64,000 nucleotides of DNA, taken from NCBI RefSeq assembly GCF_017591425.1, contig NW_024466599.1, positions 71,156,501-71,220,500 of the forward strand, read 5' to 3'. This document shows, in pieces, positions 22,261-32,979 of this stretch; position 1 is the stretch's first letter, and every line of letters begins with the position of its first letter. A model generated the notes under the pieces. The model had not been told where the DNA came from. It saw only the letters and a list, made by a program, of their open reading frames with translations, and did no database searches. Position numbers and translations under genes: made by a program. The stretch comes from Ochotona curzoniae. Taxonomy: Eukaryota > Chordata > Mammalia > Lagomorpha > Ochotonidae.

Positions 22261-22567
22261 ATTGGAAAGTCATATATACAGAGAGGAGGAGAGACCGACA
22301 GGAAGATCTTCCATCTGATGATTCACTCTCCAAGTGACTGCAATGGCCAGAGTTGAGCCTCTCTGAAGCCAGGAGCCAGGAGCTTCTTCCAGGTCCTCCA
22401 TGTGGGTGCAGGAACCCAAGGCTTTGGACTGTCCTGGACTGCTTTCCCAAGCCACAAGCAGGGAGTTGGATGGGAAGTGGGGCTGCTGGGATTAGAACTG
22501 GCGTCCATATGGGATCCTAGTGCATTCAAGGTGAGGACTTTAGCTGCTAGGCCATAGCACCAGGCCC
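22256..22567 (-). mobile_element. CSINE, young pika-like subtype
   Basis: 'gttattggaaagtcatatat', 'acagagaggaggagagaccg', 'ggaagatcttccatctgatg', 'gggaagtggggctgctggga', 'ttagaactggcgtccatatg' and the head end 'catagcaccaggccc' are close to each other copy of the younger type in the window. Confidence 0.93.
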
Positions 22568-22714
22568 TCCTATGCAAATTTTAATCCTAGGTGTTATACT
22601 AATTCAAAGAAAGTATGTCTACACAGAATAAGATTTTCAAAGACTGTCCGGAGTGGTTTTGTTCATGATAGCCAGAAACCACTTAGATGTGCATCATATG
22701 GGCAAAAGAAAATA

Positions 22715-23010
22715 CTGGCATGGTAGGATCTCATGCACTGGGATCCCGTATGTGCACCTGTCTTAATCCCAGCTGCTCCACTTCCCATCCAGCCCCCTGC
22801 CTGTGGCCTGGGAAAGCAGTTGAGGACGGCCCAAAGCCTCCTGCACCCGCGTGGAAGACCTGGAAGAGGCTCCTGGCTCCTGGCTTCGGATCAGTGAAGC
22901 ACTGCTCGTTGCGGTCACTTGGGGAGTGAACCATCAGATGGAAGATCTACCTCTCTGTCTCTCCTCTGTATATCTATAATAAATAAATAAATATAATAAA
23001 TAAATGTTTA
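22715..23010 (+). mobile_element. CSINE, sense copy with AAAT-rich tail
   Basis: 'ctgggatcccgtatgtgcac', 'cacttcccatccagccccct', 'tggcctgggaaagcagttga', 'tcttggcttcggatcagtg'-type block and a tail of repeated 'aaataaataaatataat'. The very 5' head is eroded. Confidence 0.9.
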
Positions 23011-23025
23011 AATATATATATATGC

Positions 23026-23125
23026 TTATTTTGGTGCAAAGACATTTAAAATCCATGCATAGCAGGTGTCTTCAAAAAGTTTGTGAAAAGTGTGTATCAT
23101 TATGAAAAACCTATGAGTGAATTTC
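23026..23125. mobile_element. Mariner/MITE-like short element, rearranged
   Basis: 'cttattttggtgcaaagaca' and 'aaaatccatgcatag' give one end of the element. Directly after it 'gtcttcaaaaagtttgtgaa' and 'ttatgaaaaacctatgagtg' begin a second, opposite or tandem part. The same two-part arrangement occurs at 32243-32400. Confidence 0.55.
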
Positions 23126-23303
23126 AACAAATGCATTTGGACATAGACAAATCCTTGGTATGACAGGGAATATGGGGCCTGGGATACTGAAAGATGCAAG
23201 GTTACTTTTCTGAGGGTACCATTGCTGCTTATGTGGTAGGAATGAATTACATAACTGTATGAATTTAATGAAGTCATTACATTGTGCACTTAAGATTGAT
23301 ACA

Positions 23304-24405
23304 TTTCACTGGAGCAAAAATTAACTAAAATGATGTAGGTTAATGGGTTACAGAAAAGGGCAATTCTATATGGAATCCATCATGCAAATTGGAATGTATG
23401 GTGGTGGAGTAATGGAGACACAATGCAACAGGCACCTCGACTTCCAAACAAAAGATGGACTCCCATCGGAAGTGTTGGATGTATCTAGACAATGCGATGA
23501 TGGATGGTCTGACATCGTCTGTACTGGTATTGTCAGGTCACACTGAAATAGCAGACTGATGGAACTGTAATTCCTTATAACGAGTGTAACATTACGGGAA
23601 AATAGGTGGAGGGGAATCCCAGAATATACAGAATTGTATAATAAGTTTCAAAAATGAAAATTAAGAGTAATTTTTCCATCTCACATAAGAATACATGTGG
23701 CCCATTTTTGTAGCGCTTCTGGTGTCCAGCAAGAGCTTAATGCTTTCTGCAGATTCCAGAATCACGTAGGACAAGGGGCAGCATTTGAAGTTACTGTCCC
23801 TGCTTGAGACTCGTGATGAATCAACCACCCTTGGCAGAGGACAGACCTCCTCCAGTGCGGAAGTGTCAGAGCGCTTATGTGAATAGATGCCTCATTAGGT
23901 GGCACTTCCAGAGGCTCTATCTTACCTCGGTCATCCAGCCAGGCTGGTAGCTCTGGTGGGAAGGATCGAGGTTTAGGGAAAATAGAGTGAACTCGTTGCT
24001 TCCAAATTTGTTATTCCTTCTTGTTGTTCCTGGGGGAAGAGACAAAGGGTAAACCACTCATGACTTCCCACACATCCCAGTACTCAGGAATGAGAAACCA
24101 CCACGTCATATCAACCCAGAGTCTCAATGTGTGCATATTCCGAGGGTTCTGTCCAGGTGGTTGGGATAGTTCTGAAATGCTGCAGATTTCATGATCTGAG
24201 GATGGTGTCACCCTCCCAATGTCCATATGTCCGTTGGCTCCATTCACTGAGGTGTTTTTTTTTTTTCTGTCATCATTTGTTTGGGATAGTTGTCCAGTTT
24301 GTTCAGTTCTCATTTTTCTGCTGTAGCACAAAATGTCCTGCCATATTCTCCTTTTACTCCTTTTATAACAGGGCCTGTGTCCACCACTCCGTCTTTTTCA
24401 TTTGC
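23304..24405. other. Unassigned DNA; 3' part may belong to the minisatellite element
   Basis: No gene is supported. Bases 23575-23660 ('aataggtggaggggaatccc', 'acagaattgtataataagtt') look like an A-rich retroelement 3' end, possibly lagomorph L1, but this is uncertain. The T-run at 24257-24268 precedes the arrays at 24411. Confidence 0.4.
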
Positions 24406-24410
24406 AGGCG

Positions 24411-24835
24411 AGTCCAAGTACCCAGGCTAGGTGTCCCAAGCATCGCCGGATCCCCCTGCCCTGGGGCTCACAAACGTGGCACCCACCTCACATGTAGGCC
24501 CCAGCACCAAGGCCAGGTGACCTGAACCCCACTGAACCCCCACCTCTGGGGCTCATTAACTCGACATTCATCTAGAAGGTGGGCCTCCGGACTCAGGTCA
24601 GGTGACCCAAGCTCTACTGAATCCCCCACCCTGGGGCTCACAGCCACCTAGAAGGCGGGTCCCAGGATCTGGGGCTAAGAGACCCAAACTCCACCCGTTG
24701 CCCCATCCCCTGGGCTCAGGAACCCAGCCCCTACCACACAGGTGGGCTCCAGGTCTCGAGCCAAGCTACCCGAGCCCTTGTCTGATCCACCATCCCTGGG
24801 ACTCACGTACTCAGCTCCTGCTGGGCCCAGGCTGG
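24411..24835. repeat. Degenerate minisatellite, unit about 80-86 bases, about five copies
   Basis: Recurring marks are 'gtgggcctcc'/'gtgggctcca' at unit starts, 'aggtgacccaagctctactg'-like middles and 'caccctggggctcac' at unit ends (near 24465, 24540, 24630, 24710 and 24795). Copies differ at many positions and in length. Open frames across it are by-products of the low A/T content. Confidence 0.75.
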
Positions 24836-24839
24836 CATG

Positions 24840-25850
24840 ACTCACCTCACCTCAGCATTCATAATCTTGTTGTACAGCCTGGCCTAGTCTAGCAGCCCCC
24901 TTTTCCAGCCCCCTGCTGGTGGATGCTGCAGCCTATCTCAGCCCAGCCTGATTGCTGTCTCAGTACTAATGTGAATTGACTGGCGTTGCAGCCCAGTCTG
25001 GTTCAGTCTGCCCCCTGCCTGGTTCTCAGATCTGCCAGGGGGTGTTATGTCCTGGCCCAGACTGGTCTGTCCCCAGGCCTGAGCCACAAGTATGCTGGTG
25101 GGTACTGTAACCTGGCATGGTCTGGGCTGCTCCTTGGCTTGCTCCTTGTGCTCACCTGCAGGGACTGCCTCCCAATGAAGGAGTTTTCCAAGCTCCTCCA
25201 TTGCAGTTTTCATTGCAGTTTTTCACAGCAGCAGGTCGTTAGCCTAGGCTGACTTACTTTACCTCTTGTCGTGACAAGAACAGTGACCTGACCCAACCGC
25301 AACAGTGGCCTTGCCGACCCCAACACCCACCGGGGTTCTTGTTGTTGGGTGTTGCAGCCCAGCAACCTGGTCCGCACCCAGACACAGCTTTCACATAGTT
25401 CAGTGGCAGTCAAGACTTAGTGTGGCCTGTTCTATATCCAACCTGTCTCTCTTGAATACCAGTGGGGGCTGGAGTCAAGAAGGCCAATCTGTCACTCCAC
25501 AGTCCCAGTGCACACCCATGCTGGTGCAGTCTGTAATCATGTACAGCCATGCCTCCTGCCCTCAACCCTACTCTCCTTCTCATCAGTGGGAACCCCAACT
25601 CAGCTGGGGCGCCTCCTTAGCTCCCCAGCAAGGTCTGACCCCATCTGCCATTCTTGGGCAAGCCAGCAGAGATTGCAGTTCCACTGGGGTGAACCCACAT
25701 TGCCCCCACAGATTCTGCTATCAGCCCTCTTTTCTCACTCTTGTTCTCCCCTCCAAACCAGCTTGGTGTCAGTCCCCTGCTCACACATATATATGTCATG
25801 GACATATGTCTGTGGAAGTCCCTCAGCTGTAATTCCTGACCTGGGCGTGA
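24840..25850. repeat. Degenerate minisatellite, unit about 58-60 bases, family A copy 1
   Basis: Units share a pattern of 'ctggtgggt(g/a)ctg', 'cagcc(c/t)agtctgg', 'ctgcccccagcct' and end near 'ctcacatg'. Examples start near 24912, 24972, 25031 and 25091. The second half is less regular and includes two 'cattgcagttttcattgcag'-type short duplications (25198-25222). The same family recurs at 40980-42180. A 175-codon open frame on the plus strand (25305-25832) lies entirely inside it and has no domain. Confidence 0.7.
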
Positions 25851-27212
25851 AAACCAAAGGTTATCTCTCACTACCACCTGTACAACTCCATCATACCCCT
25901 GTAAATCATGACCCTTGAGGGTGAGCCGCCGGATAGCCTGAGGAGGGGCTTTGCCTAGGACATTTGGTTCTCAGGGTACCAGAGCCCTTCTGGGGGGAGC
26001 CATGCGACCAGGCTAGAGGTACCCATGTGGGTCTAAAAACCTAACCTCCAGGAAGCCCACTGAGCTTCCCTCCCTCCTTAGGGAGCCAGTGTGCTCAGCT
26101 ATACCTGCGCCAGGTGAGGTGAACCTTAAGAGCCTCCTAATCTTGGGCCAAACATCTTTCCTTTGTTAGAATTTTGCAGAGGGAGTGACCAGAGGAGGCC
26201 TGGGATGTGTAGATCTTTGCAAATCAGAAGCTGAGAGGTGTGGGGTTTCTAACTGGCATTTAAGGTTCTTGTTACTAGACCAGATGACTGGCTAATGATG
26301 AAGCCTATGGAGCTGAGCTGGTGCTGAGGGTGCCGAGGGTGGTGGGATCTTGACGTGCATTTCAAAGTCATCTTCTGGGTGGAGGCCCTCTCCCCGGGGG
26401 GAGGACGGGTTGAAGTGTAAAGACCTCAGTAGGCATCCGGGGAGCCTGCTATTTCAGAAACTAGGAGGCAAAACTACTTCCACCTGGAGCTCGCTGTCCA
26501 GGAGATGGCAAAGTGGGCCTCTCATGGTGCAGCTGCAGGAGGAATCAATGGCAAGAGGAGGGAGACAGAAAGGAGCCAAGAAGAGGTGAGGTGCAGTGTA
26601 TTCTACACAAAAAGAAGATTCCAACAACAAAAAAAAAAAAACAGGTCCAACCTGCTGTGTAGACCACACACCCCTTGAGAAGTCCCTACTTTCAGGAGAG
26701 ACAAATGAGCGGAACGGCGCTGCAGGAACTGAGCCCTCTAATGCATGATTTATTCACCTATAATTCACAGAGCCGCCCAAATGTGGGGGAAGTGGCTAAG
26801 AGCTGAGGGCCTCTGATGAAGAATTTATTGGTGTGGTTTGCCAGACAGTCCCAGGATGTGTAAACCCATTTGTTCTCCAATTTGTAAATCAAAAGTGTTT
26901 TGGGTCAGGTAAGAGAGCTGCAGGGGCATAAATCAAGACAAAATTTGCTGCCGAGAACTTAGACACCCAAACATAAATGCAGTTTCTCTGCGTGTTTTCT
27001 GCAGCAGCCAAGCACCTCCTGTCTTGGTTTCTGCTCTTGTTTTCTAAGGGTGATGATCATAGCAGTGTAGAGGGCATCCCCTCCAACCCCAAACCCTGCA
27101 GGGTTTTTAGGTTCTGAGCTCCAGAGTGTGTCCTGAGGATGGCTCAGTTCCAGGCTTAGGAACTGGAGTGAGGCAGTAGGTGTTGTCATTGTAGTCTCAG
27201 AGAAGTCCAAGC
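25851..27212. other. Unassigned DNA after the arrays; A-run at 26628-26641
   Basis: No gene is supported. Bases 25905-26060 are GC-rich and may be the edge of the minisatellite-bearing element, but I cannot place its boundary. Confidence 0.45.
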
Positions 27213-27556
27213 CTGTGGGATCATTTTTTTAAGATTTATTTTTATTGGAAAGTCAGATACACAGAGAGGAGGAGAGACAGAGAGGAAGATCTCCCTTCCA
27301 CTGGCTTATTCCCCAAGTGACCTCCATAGCCATTGCTGAGATGATCTGAAGCCAGGAGCTTCTTCTGGGTTTCCCATGTGGGTGCAGGGTTCCAAGACTT
27401 TGGGCCATCCTCGAATGCTTTCCCAGGCCACAAGCAGGGAGCTGGATGGGAAGCGAGGCTGCGGGATTAGAACTGTTACTCATATGAGCTCCTAGCATGT
27501 TCAAAGCAGGGACTTTAACCACTAGACTACTGCGCTGGGTCCCTATGGAATAATTT
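27213..27556 (-). mobile_element. CSINE with imperfect target-site duplication
   Basis: The body is about 27227-27542, reverse oriented: 'agatttatttttattggaaa', 'cagatacacagagaggagga', 'gggttccaagactttgggcc', and head end 'ctgcgctgggtcc'. Flanks ctgtgggatcattt (27213-27226) and ctatggaataattt (27543-27556) agree at 11 of 14 positions. Confidence 0.92.
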
Positions 27557-27599
27557 CTAGCTGTGTTGGCCTTTAGGGGCTGTGCCTGCATAGATGAAG

Positions 27600-27910
27600 G
27601 CTCTCTCTGTCCCTGTTACGGATTTAATGTCTTGGTCCCTGGTTTCATGCAGAATTTCACACCCACACGTCAGAAATGAATGGTACTGCGAGAGTGGAAA
27701 CTTAATCCCAGGACAGTGTTTAGATGAGGTGAGTGGGAGGTGCTTAGATCTGGAGGTGTGGCTTCAGAAGGTCTCCCATGACAAGATTGTTCTACAAAGC
27801 CTGACCCCTCCCCCACCGTGCTTTCTGCTTCAGGATCCTTCTATTTCTCTTCTGCCACTTGTTGTGGAACTCTCACCGGACCATTCAGCCTCCAGAACGG
27901 TGAGCTAGAT
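27600..27910 (+). mobile_element. MaLR-type LTR fragment
   Basis: 'tttaatgtcttggtccctgg', 'agtggaaacttaatcccagg', 'ggtgagtgggaggtgcttag' and 'ctccagaacggtgagctaga' follow the sense order of MST/MLT-like LTRs, whose 3' part reads 'cagaaccgtgagcc'. Confidence 0.65.
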
Positions 27911-29383
27911 AGACGTCTTGTCTTTAGAAAGCTAGGCATCTCAGATATCTCACTGTAGCAGCAGACAGCTCATGAATACAGCCTCGTAGCTCCCTGGTAT
28001 TAACGGCAAAGAGGGGAGAAAGTGAAGTCTGGTGATAACAACTGTGTAGGAACAGAGTTATGGCCTGCCTGGAAGAGAACAGTTTGAAAGGGAAAATAAA
28101 ATGCACAACATGACCTTGGGACATCCCATGTGGCAGGACAAGGAGCTCAGTGGACCCGTCTCCCAACAGACCCAATCTTTTAATGTGAGTAAAAGTAAAA
28201 TACTACTACTGCTAACAACAACAGAAACAACAATCACAGGAACATCACTGGTGATGGCTGTAGGACATACCGAAGATTAAAAAATTATTTATTCATAATG
28301 TCTACTAATCCCTTGCATGACCAGTGAAAGTTTGTGGCATTTGAGCAACAACTTACACTCTTCCCTAACCTCCTCTACTGCATCTTCTTAGGAAACATTA
28401 CTTCAGCTGCTCTTCCTAGCTAGCCAAGATGAGAGCTGCCTCCTTTCAGGTCCCCAGTCTAGGGCTAAGGTCTCACACTGGAGTCAGGGCACAGGACCAG
28501 AATTCCTCACCACCCCCTGCTCACCAGCTTGCAACAGTTCTGCTCCTAGGAGCATGGCCAAGAGTCTAAGCCTTTCCATCCCCATTACTCTCTTAGGGTA
28601 GAAGCTCCACTCCAGGTGCAATGGGATAAAGATACTGAAGTCCAATTCCTTCCTCTCCTTATCCCAACTTTCTCAAAGGGTGGAAGTTATACACCTGCAG
28701 GCAGAGGGAAGAGCCAAAAGATCAGGGGCTACTGGCCTTCCACTTTGATGATAGCTGGCAGGGCAAGGGCTCCCTGCAGGAAATTCAGGATTCTGGACGT
28801 AATTCTCCCCCAATTCCAGCTCTGGGGTGCAGGTTTGCTTAGGCTGTGCCCAAGAAGACCCTCAGAGCTCATGGCTCCACCTGAGGAGGCTCACCTACCT
28901 AGAACAGAGCATGGAGAGTTCCACACTTAGGGATGTTGCCGACAACAAGAGAGCACTTGGTGGTAAACAGTAAACAGGGGACAGTTCTGGATGTGTGGTA
29001 CTGCTTGGAGCAAGTAAAATGGTAGAGTATCTAGAAGCTTAGCAATGTGGACCCAGAAGAGAGGCAGCCGAAGGGAACCTTGGAGATCAGGAAGATTGCA
29101 GACATGGACTGAGGGGCACCCTCTCTGAAGCACCGTGTGATGCAGATGAACAGTTTCCAAGGATGCACACAGTGTAGTGTGTGGAAACCTCATGAGGAGG
29201 GCCATCATGACCTTTGAGATGATCAGGGAATGTCTGGGGAGCGAGGATTAGAACTAAAATAGCACACGATCCTGGCAGATTGGAAGGTTGTGATCATACC
29301 TCACGAAATTCCCACTCAGCATGGGTGAGGAAGAGAATGGTCAAGCTATTTTGCCTTAGCTGAAGATGAAGCAAAAGATAAAA
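27911..29383. other. Unassigned DNA, about 1.5 kb
   Basis: No repeat family or gene was recognised. Two mid-sized open frames (28616-28930 plus, 28927-29208 minus) lack domains and codon pattern that would support them. Confidence 0.5.
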
Positions 29384-29729
29384 CTCCTTCAGGGTGAGCA
29401 TAGTGGTGTAGGAGGCCAAGACTCTGTTTAAGGAGCCAGCATCCTTATGGAGGCTAGTTTGTGTCAAGCTGTTCTACTTCCAGTCTAGCTTCTTGCTTAT
29501 GGCCTGAGAAAGCAGTGGAGAATGCTTCAAGTTTTTGATCTCCTGCACCTGCATTGGAGACCAAGAAGAAGCTCCTGGCTCCTGGATTAGGATTAGGATT
29601 GGCTCAGATCTAGCTGTGACAGCCACTTGGGGAGTGAAACAGCAGATAGAAGATCTTTCTCTGTCTCTCTCCTTCTGTCTGTAACTCTGCTTTTCAAATA
29701 AAAATAAATCTTTAAGAAAAAGATTAAAA
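29371..29729 (+). mobile_element. CSINE with imperfect target-site duplication
   Basis: Sense order: 'tggcctgagaaagcagtgga', 'ctcctgcacctgcattggag', 'aagctcctggctcctggatt', 'cacttggggagtgaaacagc', then 'aataaaaataaatctttaag'. Flanks gcaaaagataaaa (29371-29383) and gaaaaagattaaaa (29716-29729) are similar. Confidence 0.88.
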
Positions 29730-30109
29730 ATGGATAACACTCCCTAAACTGTGTCACAGTCCCCAAAGGGTTAAAAAAAAAAAAGACCAAAGGTTAAAAA
29801 TAACTAACAAACCAAAAGGATTTAACATAACTTTTGACCATCAAGTTTTTTATGATGCTCAAGAACAATTTCTAGCTATCTGGGCTAAGAGAAAACCAAG
29901 CAAGGACATTAGGGGGGTTTTCTGTGCATAGATATGGACTTCACACAGATCAGCTAAGCCACTAAGAAGATGAACCAATGACTGAGTGAATGATAATGGT
30001 AATATCAGCCCAGATAGCGGAGAAGATGGGGTCACTGTAATAGATTCTGGTTTTCAAGAAAAAAGATTATGAGGCATGTGTAAGTTATAAAACATTTCCA
30101 AAGAGGATG

Positions 30110-30873
30110 AGTAAAGACAGTTAATAATCATAAAATCATCTTAATAGATGCAGAGAAAGAATTTGATAAAATCCAATATTTTTTATGATTAAAAATCTTT
30201 GGCACATTACATATAAAAGGAACATACTTCAACTTAGTAAAATCTTTATTTGAAAAACTCGCATCCAACACATTATTGAATTGAGACAAAGCTGGAAGCG
30301 TTTCCACTAAGGTCTGGAGCCCAAAAAGAAGGTTCCCTTTCACCTCTCTTACTCATTGTAGTTTCAGAAATGCTAGCCAGAGTTTTAGGCAGGAGAAAGG
30401 CATAAAATATAAATGAATCATAACAGAGAAAGTAAAATTATTTCTCTTTGAAAATGACATGATTATATTCATGGATATATATGGCTCTAAAAGACTCTAC
30501 TAACAGACTTCTCAAACTAATAAAGATTCAGTAAAGTTTCAGTTTATAAAATCAACAACAGAAATCAATAGCATGTTTATACAGTGGGCTGGCAGAAAGA
30601 AATTGTAAGAACAATTTCATTCACAGGAACTACAAAGAAGTTAAATTTCTTTTGATAAGTTACAGCAAGGATATGAAAGATCTCTAAAATGAAAATTTCA
30701 GAACACTAATAAAAGAAATAGAAGAAGACACCAAGAAAGAGAAAGATCTCTAACATTCATGGTTTGGAAGAATCAGGATTACCAAAATCTCCACATTACT
30801 GAAATCAATTTATAGATTCAACACAATCACTGTTAACGAATCAATGACATTCTTTATAAAATAAAGAGAAATA
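30110..30873 (+). mobile_element. LINE-1 ORF2 fragment, plus strand
   Basis: 'atagatgcagagaaagaatt' then 'tgataaaatccaata' is the conserved ORF2 reverse-transcriptase region. 'tcagaaatgctagccagagt', 'tattcatggatatatatggc' and 'acattcatggtttggaagaa' follow in the right order. Many stops and indels; non-functional. It is cut at its right edge by the SINE at 30874. Confidence 0.88.
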
Positions 30874-31195
30874 GGGCCCAGCCTGGTAGCTTAGCAGCTA
30901 AAGTCCTCACCTTACACATGCTGGGATCCCAGATGGGTGCCAGTGCGTGTCCTGGTGGCCCTGCTTCCCACCCCACTCCCTGCTTATGGCCTGGGAAAAC
31001 CCAATGTCTTGGGACCCTGCACCCATGTGGGAGACCCAGAGGAGTCTCCGGGCTCCTGACTTTGGATTGGCTCAGCTCCATCTTTGTGGCAACTTGGGGA
31101 GTGAATCAATGGATGGAAGATCTTCCTCTCTGTCTCTCCTCCTCTCTGCATATCTGACTTTGCAATAAAAATAAAAATTAAAATTAAAAAATCTT
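30874..31195 (+). mobile_element. CSINE, young pika-like subtype
   Basis: It starts 'gggcccagcctggtagctta', then 'ctaaagtcctcaccttacac', 'gatcccagatgggtgccagt', 'cttatggcctgggaaaaccc' (a short deletion here), 'cacttggggagtgaatcaat'-like block and an AT-rich tail. Inserted within or at the end of the LINE-1 fragment. Confidence 0.92.
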
Positions 31196-31424
31196 TTAAA
31201 AATAAACAATTGTGAACCTCTAAACTATAAGTCAAAATAAACCTGCTTTCCTCCTAACTTGCTCCTCTTGGGGATTTTAGAATCCTGGGGGTTTGGTGGC
31301 CTTAGTTTCTGAAGGGGAATGCCTTCAGGGAGACACAGGGAGAGACCCATTGAATTACAAATCTTCCCAGAGCACATTGGGGTTCTAAAGCCACCAGACA
31401 AGAAGAGGAATCACCAAGGTTGAG

Positions 31425-31600
31425 GGTGGGAAGAATGGGAAGGAACCATTAATGGGTTTCTTTAGGAGGTGATAAAATATTATACATTCAGATCATGGTA
31501 AAGGTTCTAGAACTCCGTGAATATACTAAACAATCATCAACTGTATACTTTATTTGGAAGAATCATACATGAATTATATGTCAATAAAACTGTCATGTAG
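31425..31600 (+). mobile_element. LINE-1 3' UTR end, plus strand
   Basis: 'taatgggtttctttaggagg', 'tgataaaatattatacattc', 'ctccgtgaatatactaaaca', 'ctgtatactttatttggaag' and 'gaattatatgtcaataaaac' match the typical 3' terminus of L1MA/L1MB-like families, including a final AATAAA. It may belong to the fragment at 30110, since strand and order agree. Confidence 0.85.
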
Positions 31601-32242
31601 ACACTCTGGGCAGAATTGTGTGGAAGGACGGTTTGCTTTACAGTAGAAGGCATCTGGTGTGCACGATTTTATCAGACCACTATTCCTGAAGGCAATCCTA
31701 CCAGCATATCTCAGATCCAGGTACTCCCTGAAACTATCCCACAGTCCCCTGTTTTAACTCTGTCATTCAAACTCTGCTCCTGGGAAGAGTTTCTTGTCCC
31801 AAATACTCTTCTGTTACCAACTTTCAAAATAGAAAGAAAAGTTGAAAAGAAAACACTTAAAACAATCCTTAGATATGTATGAGGCAAAATGTTCTTTGTG
31901 GGAAAACATGTAAAAGCACTTCAAACTATTAAATGGTATCTGATGGTAGATGTTATGGATATTATAGTTTTTATTACACATGTTTCAGGACCATAGATTC
32001 CTAACAGCTGATTTGATAAATCACAGGAGAATGTAAGACCCATGGCTTATGCCACCTTTGTTAAAGCATTAGCCATCATGTTAGATGCTTGCCCTGAGAT
32101 AAAAGTCAGAGCAGCAGCATCCTTCACCATGGGTCTGGCTGCCAAAGGAAGCTTGTGGTCCATTGTGCACTCAGTGGTGCTCTTTAAGGATGCCCCATGT
32201 ATTAGGGTGCTTTTAAGAGGACATGGAAATGTAATTAAAAGA
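31601..32242. other. Unassigned DNA
   Basis: No repeat or gene was recognised. The plus-strand open frame at 32042-32245 has no domain and ends in the MITE. Confidence 0.5.
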
Positions 32243-32400
32243 TAAATTTATTTTGGTGTAATTAAAAATATCATGCATGCAAGAGGTCTTCAGAAGTTCA
32301 TAAAATATATATTAAGAAAAAATATGCATGTATTCAAAAATGCTTTTGTCTCAAAATAAATCTATACCTTCCATTTGTCTATGAGCTTTTTGAGGTCCCC
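32243..32400 (+). mobile_element. Mariner/MITE-like element with terminal inverted repeats
   Basis: Bases 32288-32400 run from 'ggtcttcagaagttcat' to 'atgagctttttgaggtccc'. The reverse complement of the right end (gggacctcaaaaagctcat) pairs with the left end, giving terminal inverted repeats of about 17 bases. The centre has 'tctcaaaataaatctatacc'. A partial head ('aaatttattttggtgtaatt') precedes it at 32243-32287. No transposase frame is present, so it is non-autonomous. Confidence 0.65.
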
Positions 32401-32689
32401 TCAGACACCTTGGCTGGCATTGCTAATCAGTCCCAGCCTTGTCACTTTTCCAAGAGAGCAGCACAGCCCTTGCCTGAGGTCCTTAAGCAGCCTTCCCAGT
32501 GAGTGAGACTGGGAGGAAGGTGAACCTGAACCCACCTGCCATCCCTGTCCCAGGTACGGGAAGTGTCTGGTCCCAAGTTCTGGGTCCATGTGGGGGCACA
32601 ATCTCTAAGCCTCCCCAGATGTTACTGAGATGCTCTGGATGGGACGGTCCTTAGGTGTCCTGCCTGACACCTCACTAGCCTTGTCAGAA

Positions 32690-32975
32690 CCATGAGATGG
32701 GTGGCCTGAACTGATGCCAATATGCCAGCCCCTTCACACCCTTGTGTCTCAAAGGATATCTGCTCTTACAGGCTGCCCAGGGCCTAGAGATGGATCTTCC
32801 AGCCCCAACAGGAGCTCCTATTTTCCTTCTGACTGAAAAATATCCATATTCCAGGACCCCCAAAGAAACAGAATCTGCCAATACCTGGATGCTGGACTTC
32901 TCTTCTAAAGTTGTGAGATGATAAATTTCTGTTTAAACCCTACAGTCTGTGGTGCTTTGTTATGGGCAGCACAAC
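32690..32975 (+). mobile_element. MaLR/MLT-type LTR 3' end
   Basis: 'ttctaaagttgtgagatgat', 'aaatttctgtttaaacccta' and 'cagtctgtggtgctttgtta' match the sense 3' end of MLT1-like LTRs ('gaactgtgagaaataaattt ... cccagtctgtggtattttgttat'). The 5' part is unclear. Confidence 0.7.
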
Positions 32976-32979
32976 ATCC

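Larger units (their letters stand above)
20235..23300 (+). mobile_element. Old LINE-1, plus strand, ORF2-flanking and 3' parts, with insertions
   Basis: Several blocks in order support a dead L1. 'gtcaacctagcatcctattt' (20800-20819) and 'tttaaacaaaacttataaga' (21003-21022) come from the 5' region. 'gaatggaatacataaaattt' (21491-21510) and 'aggaaaagccagagagaaac'/'caaatccacaattaaattta' (21895-21938) come from the start of ORF2. 'gttcatgatagccagaaacc' (22661-22680) and 'gtgcacttaagattgataca' (23284-23303) come from the 3' end. Stops are frequent. SINEs interrupt it at 21112-21397, 22148-22567 and 22715-23010, and a MITE at 23026. The jump from early ORF2 to the 3' UTR implies a large internal deletion or two separate L1s. 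Confidence 0.75.

Noticed and set aside
25305..25832. 175-codon plus-strand frame
   Set aside because: Lies wholly inside the 59-base minisatellite, has no domain, and overlaps other open frames.
29590..29610. GGATTA triplet repeat considered as interstitial telomere DNA
   Set aside because: The unit is not TTAGGG and has only three copies inside a SINE.
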